Below, one piece after another: positions 16,003 to 26,127 of a stretch of DNA of 64,000 nucleotides. Source of the stretch: Pseudodesulfovibrio portus (lineage in GTDB: Bacteria; Desulfobacterota; Desulfovibrionia; Desulfovibrionales; Desulfovibrionaceae); NCBI RefSeq assembly GCF_026000375.1, contig NZ_AP026708.1, forward strand, positions 3,012,001-3,076,000, written 5' to 3'. The notes under the pieces were generated by a model. The model did not search any database, had not been told where the DNA came from, and worked only from the letters and a program-made list of their open reading frames with translations. Position numbers and translations under genes: made by a program. How positions within the stretch are numbered: the stretch's first letter is position 1; each line of letters begins with the position of its first letter.

Positions 16003-16833
16003 ATGGCAACCCGTAAGCTGAAGCCTACTTCTCCGGGCCGCCGGTTCCAGACGGTTTCCGATTTTGCGGAAATCACGCGGACCACTCCCGAGAAGTCGCT
16101 GACCAAGGGCCTGACCAAGAAGGCCGGTCGCAACAACAATGGTCGCGTCACCATGCGCCGTCGCGGCGGTGGTCACAAGTCCCTGTACCGCATCATCGAC
16201 TTCAAGCGGAACAAGGATTCCATCCCCGCCAAGGTCGCTGAGATCGAGTACGATCCGAACCGCAGCGCCCGCATCGCACTGCTGCATTACGCAGACGGCG
16301 AGAAGCGCTACATCCTGTGCCCCGTCGGCCTGAACCAGGGTGATGTCATCACCTCCGGCGAAGGTTCCGACATCAAGCCCGGCAACGCGCTGGTCCTGGC
16401 CAATATCCCGACCGGTACCATCGTGCACAACATCGAACTGCACCCCGGAAAGGGCGGTCAGTTCTGCCGTGCCGCCGGCACGTACGCGCAGCTCATCGCA
16501 AAGGAAGGCAAGTACGCCCTCCTGCGCATGCCCTCCGGCGAGGTCCGCAAGGTCCTGGCCTCCTGCTGCGCCACCGTCGGCCAGGTTGGCAATATTCATC
16601 ATGAGAACATCAAGATCGGTAAGGCCGGACGTAATCGTTGGCTTGGCCGTCGTCCGAAGGTTCGTGGTGTGGCAATGAACCCGATCGATCACCCGCTGGG
16701 TGGTGGTGAGGGCCGTAGTTCCGGTGGTCGCCATCCGGTGTCCCCGTGGGGTACCCCGGCCAAGGGCTACAAGACCCGGAACAAGAAGAAGGCTTCCTCG
16801 AAGCTCATCGTCAAACGCCGCGGCCAGAAGTAG
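16003..16833 (+). CDS. rplB: 50S ribosomal protein L2
   Basis: The 276-residue product includes the near-universal [17 protein letters not shown] motif, with the His next to the peptidyl transferase centre, and the C-terminal [14 protein letters not shown]2 is a primary 23S rRNA binder needed for subunit association. An AAGGAGTGTAACC site precedes the ATG. Confidence 0.98.
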   Translation: MATRKLKPTSPGRRFQTVSDFAEITRTTPEKSLTKGLTKKAGRNNNGRVTMRRRGGGHKSLYRIIDFKRNKDSIPAKVAEIEYDPNRSARIALLHYADGEKRYILCPVGLNQGDVITSGEGSDIKPGNALVLANIPTGTIVHNIELHPGKGGQFCRAAGTYAQLIAKEGKYALLRMPSGEVRKVLASCCATVGQVGNIHHENIKIGKAGRNRWLGRRPKVRGVAMNPIDHPLGGGEGRSSGGRHPVSPWGTPAKGYKTRNKKKASSKLIVKRRGQK

Positions 16834-16844
16834 GAGTATAACCA

Positions 16845-17114
<270 letters not shown>

Positions 17115-17128
17115 GGGAGGAGGACATC

Positions 17129-17461
17129 ATGGAAGCGAAAGCAGTAGCAAAGTTCGTACGTGTGTCTCCGCGCAAGACCCGCATTGTTGCCGAGAACATC
17201 AAGGGCAAAGGCGTCGAAGACGCCCTGAACATTCTCCGGTTCACCCCGAAGAAGCCCGCCGAGATTCTCAGCAAGGTCCTGTACTCCGCCATTTCCAATG
17301 CGGAGCAGATGCCCGGAGTCGATGTCGACTCCCTGATCGTTGATACGGTCATGATTAACGAAGGTCCTACCTGGAAGCGTATCCAGCCGCGTGCCATGGG
17401 CCGCGCCTACCGCATCCGGAAGCGCACCAGCCATATCACCATCGTGGTGAAGGAGCAGTAA
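17129..17461 (+). CDS. rplV: 50S ribosomal protein L22
   Basis: The 110-residue protein has [19 protein letters not shown] near the N terminus. The C-terminal tunnel hairpin contains [21 protein letters not shown]22 lines the exit tunnel with L4, and changes in this hairpin affect macrolide response; none is obvious here. GGGGAGGAGG precedes the start. Confidence 0.97.
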   Translation: MEAKAVAKFVRVSPRKTRIVAENIKGKGVEDALNILRFTPKKPAEILSKVLYSAISNAEQMPGVDVDSLIVDTVMINEGPTWKRIQPRAMGRAYRIRKRTSHITIVVKEQ

Positions 17462-17462
17462 T

Positions 17463-18101
17463 ATGGGACAGAAAGTACATCCTTACGGTTTCCGGCTGGG
17501 GTATAACAAGAACTGGCTGTCCCGCTGGTACAGCAGAAAGGACTACCCCGCGTACGTCCTTCAGGACGACCAGGTTCGCAAGTTCGTCAAGAAAAAACTG
17601 TTTCAGGCCGGTGTTGCCCGTCTCGAGATCGAGCGGGCCGGCGGCAAGATTCGCCTGATCATCCACACTGCGCGTCCCGGTATCGTCATCGGGCGCAAGG
17701 GTGTTGAGATAGAAAAGTTGCGTGAAGAGTTGCGCAACAAGTTTCAAACTGAATTCACCATTGAGGTCAACGAGATCCGTCGACCGGAGGTTGAAGCTCA
17801 GCTCGTAGCTGAGAACATCGCCCAGCAACTCGAACGTCGAATTGCCTTCCGCCGTGCCATGAAGCGCACGGTGGGCCTTGCCAGGAAATTCGGCGCCGAG
17901 GGTATCAAAGTTGCGTGTGCAGGCCGCCTTGCAGGTGCCGAAATTGCGCGCGGCGAATGGTACCGTGATGGTCGTGTGCCCCTGCACACCCTCCGTGCCG
18001 ACATCGACTACGGTTTCGCCGAAGCGGCTACCACCTACGGCGTGATCGGTGTCAAGGTCTGGATCTTCAAGGGTGAGATTCTGGACAAAGAGGTACAATA
18101 A
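17463..18101 (+). CDS. rpsC: 30S ribosomal protein S3
   Basis: The 212-residue protein starts [16 protein letters not shown] and contains the KH-type RNA-binding loop [17 protein letters not shown]3 lies at the mRNA entry channel and contributes to helicase activity. It begins one base after the rplV stop, so the two are probably coupled. Confidence 0.97.
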   Translation: MGQKVHPYGFRLGYNKNWLSRWYSRKDYPAYVLQDDQVRKFVKKKLFQAGVARLEIERAGGKIRLIIHTARPGIVIGRKGVEIEKLREELRNKFQTEFTIEVNEIRRPEVEAQLVAENIAQQLERRIAFRRAMKRTVGLARKFGAEGIKVACAGRLAGAEIARGEWYRDGRVPLHTLRADIDYGFAEAATTYGVIGVKVWIFKGEILDKEVQ

Positions 18102-18103
18102 CA

Positions 18104-18517
18104 ATGCTTGCTCCAAAACGAGTTAAATTCAGAAAGCGGCAGAAAGGCCGTCTCAGAGGCAAGGCCCAACGGGGTAACAGCGTGTCCTTCGGCGATATCG
18201 GCCTGAAGGCACTGGAGCACGGAAAGATCACCAGTCAGCAGATCGAGTCCGCTCGTGTCGCCATCATGCGTCACATTAAGCGCGGCGGTAAGGTCTGGAT
18301 TCGCATCTTCCCTGATTATCCCACCACCTCCAAGCCCGCGGAAGTCCGCCAGGGCAAGGGTAAAGGCGCTCCCGACGGTTGGGTCGCGCCGGTGAAACCG
18401 GGCCGTATCATGTACGAAGTGAAGGGTGTTGACATCGAGCTGGCCAAGGAAGCCCTCAAGCGTGCTTCCTACAAGCTGCCGATCAAGACCACCATCGTTG
18501 TGAAGGAGGGTATGTAA
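18104..18517 (+). CDS. rplP: 50S ribosomal protein L16
   Basis: The 137-residue product has the L16 signatures [14 protein letters not shown] and [11 protein letters not shown]-like [19 protein letters not shown]16 organises the A-site tRNA region of the 50S subunit. It follows rpsC by two bases. Confidence 0.97.
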   Translation: MLAPKRVKFRKRQKGRLRGKAQRGNSVSFGDIGLKALEHGKITSQQIESARVAIMRHIKRGGKVWIRIFPDYPTTSKPAEVRQGKGKGAPDGWVAPVKPGRIMYEVKGVDIELAKEALKRASYKLPIKTTIVVKEGM

Positions 18518-18712
18518 ATGCTGTCCAACAAGGAACTTCGTGAAATGGATGACGCAAAGCTGACCAAGACCCTGATGGATACCCGGCACGAGCTCTTCTC
18601 CATGCGTTTCAAGCATGCGACCGCTCAGCTGGAAAACACCCAGGCTCTCAGCGGCGCCAAAAAGACCATCGCCCGTATCCTGACCATTCAGCGGGAACGG
18701 CAGGGAGCGTAA
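18518..18712 (+). CDS. rpmC: 50S ribosomal protein L29
   Basis: The 64-residue helical protein starts MLSNKELREMDDAKL and has the L29 core LFSMRFKHATAQLENT. It sits beside L23 at the tunnel exit. The gene abuts the rplP stop directly, with GGAGGGTATGTAA as ribosome site. Confidence 0.95.
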   Translation: MLSNKELREMDDAKLTKTLMDTRHELFSMRFKHATAQLENTQALSGAKKTIARILTIQRERQGA

Positions 18713-18715
18713 GAA

Positions 18716-18982
18716 ATGGCTGAGTATAAATTCAAAGGCAACAAGCGCGTGCTCACCGGCCTGGTGATCTCCGACAAGGCCGACAAGACCATCGTCGTCC
18801 GCGTCGAGACCCTGGTGAAGCATCCGCTGCTGAAGAAGTATATCCGCCGCCGCAAGAAGTTCATGGCCCATGATCCGGCCAATGACTGCGGTGTTGGCGA
18901 TAAGGTGCAGATTGTCGAATCGAGGCCCATGTCCCGGCGTAAGCGCTGGCACCTGGTGCAGATCCTCGAAAAGGCCGTCTAG
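18716..18982 (+). CDS. rpsQ: 30S ribosomal protein S17
   Basis: The 88-residue OB-fold protein contains KRVLTGLVISDKADKTIVVRV and the S17 signature ending IVESRPMSRRKRWHL. S17 binds the 5' domain of 16S rRNA early in assembly. It begins three bases after rpmC. Confidence 0.96.
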   Translation: MAEYKFKGNKRVLTGLVISDKADKTIVVRVETLVKHPLLKKYIRRRKKFMAHDPANDCGVGDKVQIVESRPMSRRKRWHLVQILEKAV

Positions 18983-19001
18983 GGTTTAGGAGGATATCAG
19001 T

Positions 19002-19370
19002 ATGATTCAGGTAGAATCCAACCTCGACGTGGCCGACAACTCCGGGGCCAAGAAGGTCCAGTGCATCAAGGTGCTTGGAGGCTCCAAGCGCCGTTATGCC
19101 GGCGTCGGCGATATCATCGTTGTGTCCATCAAGGAAGCCATGCCTCACTCCAAGGTGAAGAAGGGTTCCGTGATGAAGGCCGTTATTGTTCGGACCAAGA
19201 AGGAAATCGGCCGCGCCGATGGTTCCTACATCAAGTTCGACAACAACTCCGCTGTCCTGCTCAACACGAACATGGAGCCCGTTGGTACTCGTATCTTCGG
19301 CCCTGTTGCCCGTGAGCTTCGTGGCGCCGGTTTTATGAAGATCGTATCCCTCGCTCCCGAGGTCCTGTAA
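19002..19370 (+). CDS. rplN: 50S ribosomal protein L14
   Basis: The 122-residue protein begins [18 protein letters not shown] and has the L14 motif [21 protein letters not shown]14 forms intersubunit bridge B8 and is a target of the silencing factor RsfS. A TTTAGGAGGATATCAGT ribosome site precedes the start. Confidence 0.97.
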   Translation: MIQVESNLDVADNSGAKKVQCIKVLGGSKRRYAGVGDIIVVSIKEAMPHSKVKKGSVMKAVIVRTKKEIGRADGSYIKFDNNSAVLLNTNMEPVGTRIFGPVARELRGAGFMKIVSLAPEVL

Positions 19371-19382
19371 AAGGATATGATG

Positions 19383-19703
19383 ATGAAGACGAAGATCCGT
19401 AAAGACGATAAGGTCATGGTCATCGCCGGGAAGGACAAGGGTAAGGTCGGCAAGGTGTTGAAGATCCTCAAGAAGAAGGACAAAGTCCTGGTTGAGAAGG
19501 TGAACATGGTTCAACGTCACACCAAGGCCAACCCCTATGCCCAGCAGCCCGGCGGCATTATCGAGAAGGAAGCCCCTATCCATGTATCCAATGTGGCTGT
19601 CGTGTGCGATGCGTGCACCAAGCCCACGCGGGTAGGGTACAAGAAGACTGAAGACGGAAAGAAGGTGCGCTTCTGCAAGAAGTGCAACGAGACCTTCAAA
19701 TAG
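19383..19703 (+). CDS. rplX: 50S ribosomal protein L24
   Basis: The 106-residue protein has the KOW motif ([19 protein letters not shown]) and then a region with a C-X2-C and a second C-X2-C pair ([12 protein letters not shown] and CKKCNETF) that could bind zinc. Three consecutive in-frame ATGs occur at 19377, 19380 and 19383. The third is best spaced from AAGGA at 19371. L24 helps initiate 50S assembly. Confidence 0.94.
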   Translation: MKTKIRKDDKVMVIAGKDKGKVGKVLKILKKKDKVLVEKVNMVQRHTKANPYAQQPGGIIEKEAPIHVSNVAVVCDACTKPTRVGYKKTEDGKKVRFCKKCNETFK

Positions 19704-19711
19704 GTATCAGT

Positions 19712-20251
19712 ATGACACGTCTCGAAAAAGTATATAATGAAAAGGTCGTCCCCGAGCTCCTCAAGGAGTATGGGTACAAGTCCGCAATGGAGATCCCCAG
19801 ATTGGTGAAGATCTCCCTGAACATCGGTCTCGGTCAGGCCAGCCAGAACAGCAAGCTGATCGACGCCGCTGCGGACGAGCTGACCGCCATCGCAGGCCAG
19901 AAGGCCGTGGTCACCACCGCCAAGAAGTCCATCGCCCAGTTCAAGCTGCGCGAAGGCATGCCGGTCGGTACCCGGGTCACCCTGCGCGGCGAGGCCATGT
20001 GGGACTTCTATGACAAGCTCGTGAGCTTCGCCCTGCCCCGTGTCCGCGACTTCCGCGGCATTCCCGACCGCGGTTTCGACGGTCGTGGAAACTTCACGAT
20101 GGGCATCAAGGAGCACACTATCTTCCCCGAGCTTGACATCGACAAGGTTGAGTTGACGAAGGGCATGAACATTACTGTGTGCACCACCGCCAAGACCGAC
20201 AAGGAGTCCAAGACCCTTCTCGATCTGCTCGGTATGCCCTTTAAGAAATAG
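19712..20251 (+). CDS. rplE: 50S ribosomal protein L5
   Basis: The 179-residue protein starts [16 protein letters not shown] and has the L5 signature [22 protein letters not shown]5 carries 5S rRNA and contacts S13. The ribosome site AGGT is weak, so translation may depend on coupling to rplX eight bases before. The frame is open to 19682, but that extension lies inside rplX. Confidence 0.96.
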   Translation: MTRLEKVYNEKVVPELLKEYGYKSAMEIPRLVKISLNIGLGQASQNSKLIDAAADELTAIAGQKAVVTTAKKSIAQFKLREGMPVGTRVTLRGEAMWDFYDKLVSFALPRVRDFRGIPDRGFDGRGNFTMGIKEHTIFPELDIDKVELTKGMNITVCTTAKTDKESKTLLDLLGMPFKK

Positions 20252-20262
20252 GAGGACGGAAA

Positions 20263-20448
20263 GTGGCCAAAACAAGCTTACGCGTTAAGGCACGCCGCAA
20301 ACCCAAGTTCAAGGTTCGCGCCTACAATCGTTGTCCGATTTGTGGCCGTCCTCGGGCTTTTCTGAGGCGCTACGGCATTTGTCGTATCTGCTTCCGCAAC
20401 AAGGCTCTCGCCGGTGAACTCCCCGGCGTCCGCAAGGCGAGCTGGTAA
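20263..20448 (+). CDS. rpsN: 30S ribosomal protein S14, zinc-binding type
   Basis: The 61-residue protein is the short S14 form with four cysteines (CPICGRP and CRICF), the zinc-binding version, rather than the roughly 100-residue cysteine-free form of enteric bacteria. It starts at GTG after AGGAGGACGGAAA. S14 is a late-assembling protein of the 30S head. Confidence 0.96.
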   Translation: MAKTSLRVKARRKPKFKVRAYNRCPICGRPRAFLRRYGICRICFRNKALAGELPGVRKASW

Positions 20449-20463
20449 TTAAGGAGAAAGAAA

Positions 20464-20847
20464 ATGGCTGTTGTTGATCCTGTAGCCGACATGTTGACCC
20501 GCATCCGGAATGCGTATGGCGCCTTTCACAAGGACGTTAACGTGCCGACTTCCAAGATGAAGTCTTCCATCGCGGGTATCCTGAAGGAAGAAGGTTATAT
20601 CACCGACTACGCTGTCGAGGACAGGGACATCAGTATTACGCTCAAGTACACCGATGGCAAACCGCTTATCACTGGCCTGAAAAAGGTCAGCAAGCCGGGT
20701 CGCCGCGTGTACGTCGGAGCATCTGATATCCCCCGTGTCCAGAACGGCATCGGTATTTGTATCGTGTCCACCTCGAAAGGGCTGCTCGAAGGCGCCAAGG
20801 CCAAAGAGGCCAATGTCGGCGGCGAGTTGCTCTGCGAAATCTGGTAA
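20464..20847 (+). CDS. rpsH: 30S ribosomal protein S8
   Basis: The 127-residue product begins with DPVADMLTRIRNA and ends GGELLCEIW, both hallmarks of S8. S8 binds helix 21 of 16S rRNA and in E. coli represses the spc operon. An AAGGAGAAAGAAA ribosome site precedes the ATG. Confidence 0.97.
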   Translation: MAVVDPVADMLTRIRNAYGAFHKDVNVPTSKMKSSIAGILKEEGYITDYAVEDRDISITLKYTDGKPLITGLKKVSKPGRRVYVGASDIPRVQNGIGICIVSTSKGLLEGAKAKEANVGGELLCEIW

Positions 20848-20859
20848 AGAGGTTCCGTT

Positions 20860-21393
20860 ATGTCTCGTATAGGAAAAAATCCCATCGACATCCCCTCGGG
20901 TGTCGAGGTGTCCGTAGGAGCCTCCGAGATCCAGGTCAAGGGCCCCAAGGGGACCCTGAAGACTCCGGTCGATTCGGCCGTTGAGTACAAGATCGAGGAT
21001 GGCAAGGTGTTTGTTAATCGCGTCGACGACTCCCGCCGCGCACGGGCCCAGCATGGTCTTCGCAGGACCCTGCTCGCCAACTGCGTTGAAGGCGTGACCA
21101 AGGGGTACGCCAAGACCCTGGAAGTCATCGGCGTCGGTTACAAAGTGTCCGTGCAGGGCAAGAAGGTCGTGCTGAACGTCGGGTATTCCCACCCGGTCGA
21201 GTTCGATCTGCCCGCCGGTCTCGAGGCCAAGGCCGAAGGCGCCAAGTTGATTGTCGAAGGTATCGACAAGCAGCTTGTCGGCGAAGTCGCGGCCCAGATT
21301 CGTCGCGTTCGTCCGCCGGAACCCTACAAGGGCAAAGGCATCAAGTACATCGACGAATTCATCCGCCGCAAGGCTGGCAAGTCCGGCAAGTAG
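20860..21393 (+). CDS. rplF: 50S ribosomal protein L6
   Basis: The 177-residue protein starts [17 protein letters not shown] and has the C-terminal L6 signature [17 protein letters not shown]6 lies next to the sarcin-ricin loop and supports elongation factor action. AGAGG precedes the start. Confidence 0.97.
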   Translation: MSRIGKNPIDIPSGVEVSVGASEIQVKGPKGTLKTPVDSAVEYKIEDGKVFVNRVDDSRRARAQHGLRRTLLANCVEGVTKGYAKTLEVIGVGYKVSVQGKKVVLNVGYSHPVEFDLPAGLEAKAEGAKLIVEGIDKQLVGEVAAQIRRVRPPEPYKGKGIKYIDEFIRRKAGKSGK

Positions 21394-21404
21394 GGGTATA
21401 CGTC

Positions 21405-21764
21405 ATGAGCAAAAGCAAAAATGCACAGCGGCTTCTCCGCAAGCCCCGCATCAGAAAGAAGATCTCCGGTACCGAGTCCCGGCCCCGTCTGGTCGTCTTC
21501 CGCTCCAACCAGCATCTCTATGCCCAGTTGGTGGACGACGAAAACGGTGTGACTCTGGCCTCCACCAGCACCCAGGTGCTGAACAAGGGCGGCGAAGCCC
21601 TGAAGGCCAACAAGGAGTCCGCCGCCAAGGTCGGCAAGGCTATCGCCGATGCCGCCAAGGCCAAGAACATCGAGACCGTCGTCTTCGATCGTAATGGATA
21701 TATCTATCACGGCAAGATCAAAGCCCTTGCCGACGGCGCCCGTGAAGGCGGGCTTAAATTCTAG
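21405..21764 (+). CDS. rplR: 50S ribosomal protein L18
   Basis: The 119-residue protein begins with a basic tail ([20 protein letters not shown]) and closes with [19 protein letters not shown], typical of L18. L18 delivers 5S rRNA to the central protuberance with L5. Confidence 0.97.
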   Translation: MSKSKNAQRLLRKPRIRKKISGTESRPRLVVFRSNQHLYAQLVDDENGVTLASTSTQVLNKGGEALKANKESAAKVGKAIADAAKAKNIETVVFDRNGYIYHGKIKALADGAREGGLKF

Positions 21765-21781
21765 GTAGCTAGGAAAGAAAA

Positions 21782-22273
21782 ATGGAACAGAATGAAAGTG
21801 GACTGATCGAAAAAATCGTCTACCTCAATCGCGTCGCCAAGGTCGTCAAGGGCGGCCGCCGTTTCAGCTTCAGCTGCCTGGTGGTCGTCGGTGACGGTGA
21901 AGGTGGAGTCGGATACGGACTGGGCAAGGCCAACGAAGTGCCTGAAGCCATCCGCAAGGCGTCCGAGCGCGCCAAGAAGAACATGATCAATGTTCCTCTG
22001 CTGGACGGCACCCTTCCGTATGAGGTTCTGGGACGCTACGGTGCAGGCCGCGTCATGCTCAAGCCTGCCTCCCGTGGTACCGGCATCATCGCCGGTGGTC
22101 CCGTTCGTGCGATCATGGAGGCCGTGGGCGTCCATGACATCCTGACCAAGGCTATTGGCACCAACAATCCGCACAACGTGCTGCGTGCCACCATGGCTGG
22201 TCTGGAGTCCCTGCGGAGCGCCGAGGAAATGTCCGCCCTGCGCGGTGTCTCGGTTTCCACTCCGCGCAAGTAA
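21782..22273 (+). CDS. rpsE: 30S ribosomal protein S5
   Basis: The 163-residue protein contains the S5 double-stranded RNA-binding fold ([19 protein letters not shown]) and [21 protein letters not shown]5 affects translational fidelity and lies at the mRNA entry site. It starts 17 bases after rplR. Confidence 0.97.
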   Translation: MEQNESGLIEKIVYLNRVAKVVKGGRRFSFSCLVVVGDGEGGVGYGLGKANEVPEAIRKASERAKKNMINVPLLDGTLPYEVLGRYGAGRVMLKPASRGTGIIAGGPVRAIMEAVGVHDILTKAIGTNNPHNVLRATMAGLESLRSAEEMSALRGVSVSTPRK

Positions 22274-22284
22274 AGGAGATCGCC

Positions 22285-22455
22285 GTGATCAAGGTCAAAC
22301 AGAAAAAGAGCAAGATCGGCTGCAAGCCCGACCAGGTCAAAACCCTGGAAGCATTGGGTCTTCGCCGGATCGGCCATGTCAAGGAACACGATGACACCGC
22401 TGTCATCCGTGGCATGATCTATAAGGTCAGGCACCTTGTGGAGGTAGTGGAATAA
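22285..22455 (+). CDS. rpmD: 50S ribosomal protein L30
   Basis: A 56-residue frame starts at GTG behind AAAGGAGATCGCC and reads IKVKQKKSKIGCKPDQVKTL, then RRIGHVKEHDDTAVIRGMI. This is the single-domain L30 fold. It fills the gap between rpsE and rplO and overlaps the rplO start by one base (TAATG). Confidence 0.93.
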   Translation: MIKVKQKKSKIGCKPDQVKTLEALGLRRIGHVKEHDDTAVIRGMIYKVRHLVEVVE

Positions 22456-22901
22456 TGAGACTGCATGAACTCTACGCCTTCCCGGAAGAATACAAGAACC
22501 GCAAGCGCATCGGTCGCGGCTCCGGCTCCGGCTGGGGCAAGACCTCCGGCAAGGGCCACAAGGGTCAGAACGCCCGTTCCGGCGGCGGTGTCCGTCCCGG
22601 TTTCGAGGGCGGCCAGATGCCTTTGGCGCGCCGTCTGCCCAAGCGCGGGTTCAAGAATCCCTTCCGCGAAGAGTACGAAGCTGTGAACGTGGGCCGTCTT
22701 CTGGCCCTGTTCGAAGGCAAGGACGAAATCACCCTGGCCGACATGTATGAGCGCGGCGTCGTCAAAGACGGTGCCCCGGTCAAGGTCCTCGGTACCGGTG
22801 ACGTCGACAAGGCCGTGACCATCGAAGCTCACCGCTTCAGTGCGTCCGCTGCCGACAAAATTGCCAAGGCCGGCGGCAACGCCAAGGCCATTGAAGCATA
22901 A
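22455..22901 (+). CDS. rplO: 50S ribosomal protein L15
   Basis: The 148-residue protein has the glycine-rich N-terminal arm (RGSGSGWGKTSGKGHKGQ) and GGVRPGFEGGQMPLARRLPK, both L15 signatures. L15 is a late 50S assembly protein. It is coupled to rpmD by a one-base overlap and followed by secY. Confidence 0.97.
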   Translation: MRLHELYAFPEEYKNRKRIGRGSGSGWGKTSGKGHKGQNARSGGGVRPGFEGGQMPLARRLPKRGFKNPFREEYEAVNVGRLLALFEGKDEITLADMYERGVVKDGAPVKVLGTGDVDKAVTIEAHRFSASAADKIAKAGGNAKAIEA

Positions 22902-22930
22902 CTTAGACGTTTCGAAAGGGTAACTATACG

Positions 22931-24241
22931 ATGGCTGGAGTTGACAATATTGCCCGGTTGCCGGAGCTGCGGAAAAAGCTGCTCTGGACGTTCGCCCTGC
23001 TCGCTGTCTACCGGATGGGCATTCACATTCCCATCCCAGGCGTCGATAGCGCTGCGCTCTCCGAGTTTTTTGCTCAGGCGCAGAACACCCTCTTCGGGAT
23101 TTTCGACATGTTCTCAGGCGGTGGACTTAAAAATATGTCCATTTTCGCCCTGGGTATCATGCCGTACATCTCGGCCTCGATCATTCTTCAGCTGCTGACC
23201 GTGGTCAGCCCCGAGCTGAAGCGCCTCCAGAAGGAGGAGGGTGAGGCCGGTAGAAAGAAAATAACCCAGTACACCAGGTACGGGACGGTGCTCATCACCA
23301 TTGTGCAGGGCTTTGCCATTGCCACCGGTCTTGAGCAGATGAGCAGCCCCACGGGCGCGCCCATGGTGCTGTTCTCCGGCATCGGGTTCAAGGTGATGAC
23401 CATCCTGACCCTGACCGCCGGTACCGTCTTCCTGATGTGGCTGGGAGAGCAAATGACGGAAAAGGGAATCGGAAACGGTATCTCGCTCATCATCTACGCC
23501 GGCATCATCGCCGGTCTGCCCGCTGCGGTGATCAACACCATGCAGCTGATGACCGTGGGTGAGATATCCCTTTTCATCCTGCTCGTTCTCCTGGCGGTGA
23601 TGGGGGCCACTCTGGCCTTCATCGTCTTCATGGAGCGCGGTCAGCGACGGATTCCGATTCACTACGCCAAGCGTCAGCAGGGACGCCGCATGTTCGGTGG
23701 GCAGACTACGCATCTGCCGCTCAAGATCAACACCGCGGGTGTTATCCCGCCGATCTTCGCATCGTCCATCCTGATGTTCCCCGCGACGCTCGCGCAGTTC
23801 TCGAACAACGAGATCCTGCAGGACATCTCGGCGTTCTTCAGTCCCGATTCCATCATCTACAACCTGCTGTTCATCGGCATCATCATATTCTTCTGCTATT
23901 TCTATACGGCGATCATGTTCGATCCCAAGGGAATCGCGGAGAATATCCAGAAGCAGGGCGGCTTCATCCCGGGCATCCGTCCCGGTGCCCGCACCCGCGA
24001 GCACATCGACAAGGTGCTCGCCCGCATCACCCTGTGGGGCGCGTTTTACGTGGCCGCAGTGTGTGTGCTGCCCATGTTTCTGATCAGTAAGTTCAATGTC
24101 CCGTTCTACTTCGGCGGCACCTCGTTGCTGATCGTCGTCGGCGTGGCCATGGACTTCATGGGCCAGATCGAATCCTACATGATCTCTCGCCAGTACGAGG
24201 GGTTGATGGGGAAAGGCAACAGAATCCGAGGAAGGAATTAG
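22931..24241 (+). CDS. secY: Preprotein translocase subunit SecY
   Basis: The 436-residue membrane protein has ten predicted hydrophobic segments and SecY signatures: GIHIPIPGVD near the first segment, MPYISASII, and RRIPIHYAKRQQGRR in the cytosolic loop that contacts SecA and the ribosome. It forms the SecYEG channel in the inner membrane. Placement at the end of the spc genes, before map, is standard; adk is absent. Confidence 0.98.
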   Translation: MAGVDNIARLPELRKKLLWTFALLAVYRMGIHIPIPGVDSAALSEFFAQAQNTLFGIFDMFSGGGLKNMSIFALGIMPYISASIILQLLTVVSPELKRLQKEEGEAGRKKITQYTRYGTVLITIVQGFAIATGLEQMSSPTGAPMVLFSGIGFKVMTILTLTAGTVFLMWLGEQMTEKGIGNGISLIIYAGIIAGLPAAVINTMQLMTVGEISLFILLVLLAVMGATLAFIVFMERGQRRIPIHYAKRQQGRRMFGGQTTHLPLKINTAGVIPPIFASSILMFPATLAQFSNNEILQDISAFFSPDSIIYNLLFIGIIIFFCYFYTAIMFDPKGIAENIQKQGGFIPGIRPGARTREHIDKVLARITLWGAFYVAAVCVLPMFLISKFNVPFYFGGTSLLIVVGVAMDFMGQIESYMISRQYEGLMGKGNRIRGRN

Positions 24242-24243
24242 CC

Positions 24244-25014
24244 TTGAAGAAATTCAGAGGCGTATTCCTCAAGAACGATAATGAGATTGGCCTCATGCGT
24301 GAGGCCAATCGTATTGTTTCCCGTATCCTTGACGAACTGGGCAAGAACGTCCAGCCGGGCGTGCCGACCATGCTTTTCGAGGATATCTGCCGGGCGCGGT
24401 GCGAAGAGTTTGGCGTCCGTCCGGCGTTTCTGGGGTATCAGGGGTTTCCCTTTGCCCTGTGTTGTTCCGTGAATGAAGAGATCGTGCACGGCTTTCCTTC
24501 CAAGGAGCGTATCCTCAAGGAAGGGGACATCGTCAGTTTTGACATGGGCGTCGTGTACAACGGCTTCTACGGGGATTCCGCCCGCACGTTTGCGGTGGGT
24601 AAAGTTTCCAGCGAAGCCGAAAAACTCATGGATGTAACCCGTGAGTCTCTGTATAAGGGTATTGAGCAGGCCGTACCCGGCAACAACCTGTATGACATTT
24701 CCGCGGCAGTTCAGTCATACGTTGAAGGGTTCGGCTTCGGTATAGTCCGCCGTTTTGTAGGACACGGAATAGGGTCGCATCTTCACGAGAAGCCCGAGAT
24801 CCCCAACTTCGTCCCCAAGGGCATGGCCGGCGTTCCTCTTAAAGCCGGTATGGTGCTCGCCATTGAGCCGATGGTCACGGTTGGGACCTACGAAGTTGAA
24901 GTCCTCGAGGACAAATGGACTGCGGTGACAAAGGACAGGAAGCTGTCCGCTCACTTCGAGCACACCATCGCGGTCACCTCCGGCGGGCCTATGATATTGA
25001 GCCTGTCCGAGTAG
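24244..25014 (+). CDS. map: Type I methionine aminopeptidase
   Basis: The 256-residue enzyme removes the initiator Met from nascent proteins. The metal ligands are visible as the two Asp of FDMGVVYNGFYGDSART, the His of FVGHGIGSHLHEKP, and Glu in AIEPMVT and in EHTIAVT. It starts at TTG two bases after the secY stop, with GAGGAAGGAA as ribosome site. No in-frame ATG lies closer than residue 20, so the TTG start is well supported. Confidence 0.96.
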   Translation: MKKFRGVFLKNDNEIGLMREANRIVSRILDELGKNVQPGVPTMLFEDICRARCEEFGVRPAFLGYQGFPFALCCSVNEEIVHGFPSKERILKEGDIVSFDMGVVYNGFYGDSARTFAVGKVSSEAEKLMDVTRESLYKGIEQAVPGNNLYDISAAVQSYVEGFGFGIVRRFVGHGIGSHLHEKPEIPNFVPKGMAGVPLKAGMVLAIEPMVTVGTYEVEVLEDKWTAVTKDRKLSAHFEHTIAVTSGGPMILSLSE

Positions 25015-25042
25015 CCTCCCGTTGTGGGAGATTGATTCGTAC

Positions 25043-25112
25043 TTGCTCTTTGTCGGAAAACGCTGTATGAGATACAGCTTCGTTTAAAAGGCCACCCCCG
25101 TAAGGGGGCGTG
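25043..25112 (+). promoter_or_regulatory. Possible alpha-cluster promoter and leader hairpin
   Basis: The 131-base map-rpmJ gap carries TTGCTC (25043-25048) and TATGAG (25066-25071) spaced 17 bases apart. A tight hairpin ACCCCC-GTAA-GGGGGC with flanking GCC/GGC follows (about 25089-25112). This could give the rpmJ-rpsM-rpsK-rpsD-rpoA-rplQ genes their own transcript and a leader target, for example for S4. Both parts are motif-level readings only. Confidence 0.35.
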
Positions 25113-25145
25113 GGCATTATTGTATTTAGACAATGGAGAATGGTC

Positions 25146-25259
25146 ATGAAAGTCAGACCTTCTGTGAAAAAAATGTGTTCCAAGTGCAAAGTAATCAGGC
25201 GCAACGGCGTACTCCGGGTAATCTGTGAAAACCCGCGTCACAAGCAGCGTCAAGGATAG
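25146..25259 (+). CDS. rpmJ: 50S ribosomal protein L36
   Basis: A 37-residue frame reads [19 protein letters not shown] and ends NPRHKQRQG. It holds the zinc ligands C-X2-C, a later Cys and a His, the zinc-containing L36 type. An ATGGAGAATGGTC site precedes the start. It lies directly before rpsM, as usual, but without infA. Confidence 0.95.
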   Translation: MKVRPSVKKMCSKCKVIRRNGVLRVICENPRHKQRQG

Positions 25260-25271
25260 AGGGATAGAACT

Positions 25272-25643
25272 ATGGCACGTATTGCTGGTGTTGACCTGCC
25301 GAAGAATAAGCGCATGGACGTTGCGCTGACCTACATTTACGGCATCGGCCGGACCATGGCCCTGAAGATCCTTACGGACACCAAAGTCGACTGGCAGACC
25401 AACAGTGACAACCTCACTGCCGATGAAGTCAGCGCCATCCGTCAGGAAATTGAAAGCAATTACAAGGTTGAGGGTGACCTCCGTCGTGAGATCACCACCA
25501 ACATCAAGCGGCTGATGGATATCGGCTGCTACCGCGGCCTGCGTCATCGCCGTGGCCTGCCCGTGCGCGGCCAGAAGTCCAAGACCAACGCCCGTACCCG
25601 CAAGGGTCCCCGTCGTTCGGTCATGGGCCGCAAGAAAAAGTAG
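25272..25643 (+). CDS. rpsM: 30S ribosomal protein S13
   Basis: The 123-residue protein starts [16 protein letters not shown] and has the C-terminal [14 protein letters not shown] and [11 protein letters not shown] tail that contacts P-site tRNA. It lies 12 bases after rpmJ. Confidence 0.97.
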   Translation: MARIAGVDLPKNKRMDVALTYIYGIGRTMALKILTDTKVDWQTNSDNLTADEVSAIRQEIESNYKVEGDLRREITTNIKRLMDIGCYRGLRHRRGLPVRGQKSKTNARTRKGPRRSVMGRKKK

Positions 25644-25723
25644 GCTCGTTTCGCAACGATCGCCGCGGCGTCCGTGAACGCCGGGGCGTTTTATAAGACT
25701 TTTATTCAACGGAGATTAAGGTA

Positions 25724-26110
25724 ATGGCTAGACCTCGTCGAGCTGGGAAGAAGAAAGAGAAAAAGAATATTCCCGTAGGCATCGCTCACGTCAAGGCCAC
25801 GTTCAACAACACGATCGTGACCTTCACCGACGTCAAGGGCAATGTCGTGAGCTGGGCTTCTGCCGGTGCTCATTTCAAGGGTTCCCGTAAATCCACTCCT
25901 TTCGCGGCCCAGATGGCTGCTGAATCCGCTGCCAAGCGCGCCCAGGATGCGGGCATGCGTACCGTGGGCATCTACGTCAAGGGCCCCGGCTCCGGACGTG
26001 AGGCCGCCATGCGCGCCATCAACAGCGTGGGCTTCAAGGTGACCTTCATTCGGGACATCACCCCGATTCCCCACAACGGTTGCCGTCCGCCCAAACGCCG
26101 TCGCGTCTAA
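25724..26110 (+). CDS. rpsK: 30S ribosomal protein S11
   Basis: The 128-residue protein contains [29 protein letters not shown] and [18 protein letters not shown], all diagnostic of S11. S11 is in the 30S platform with S18 and S21. The 80-base gap before it holds a GGCGT/ACGCC hairpin of unclear role. ACGGAGATTAAGGTA precedes the start. Confidence 0.97.
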   Translation: MARPRRAGKKKEKKNIPVGIAHVKATFNNTIVTFTDVKGNVVSWASAGAHFKGSRKSTPFAAQMAAESAAKRAQDAGMRTVGIYVKGPGSGREAAMRAINSVGFKVTFIRDITPIPHNGCRPPKRRRV

Positions 26111-26127
26111 CTTAAAGGAGAAGTATC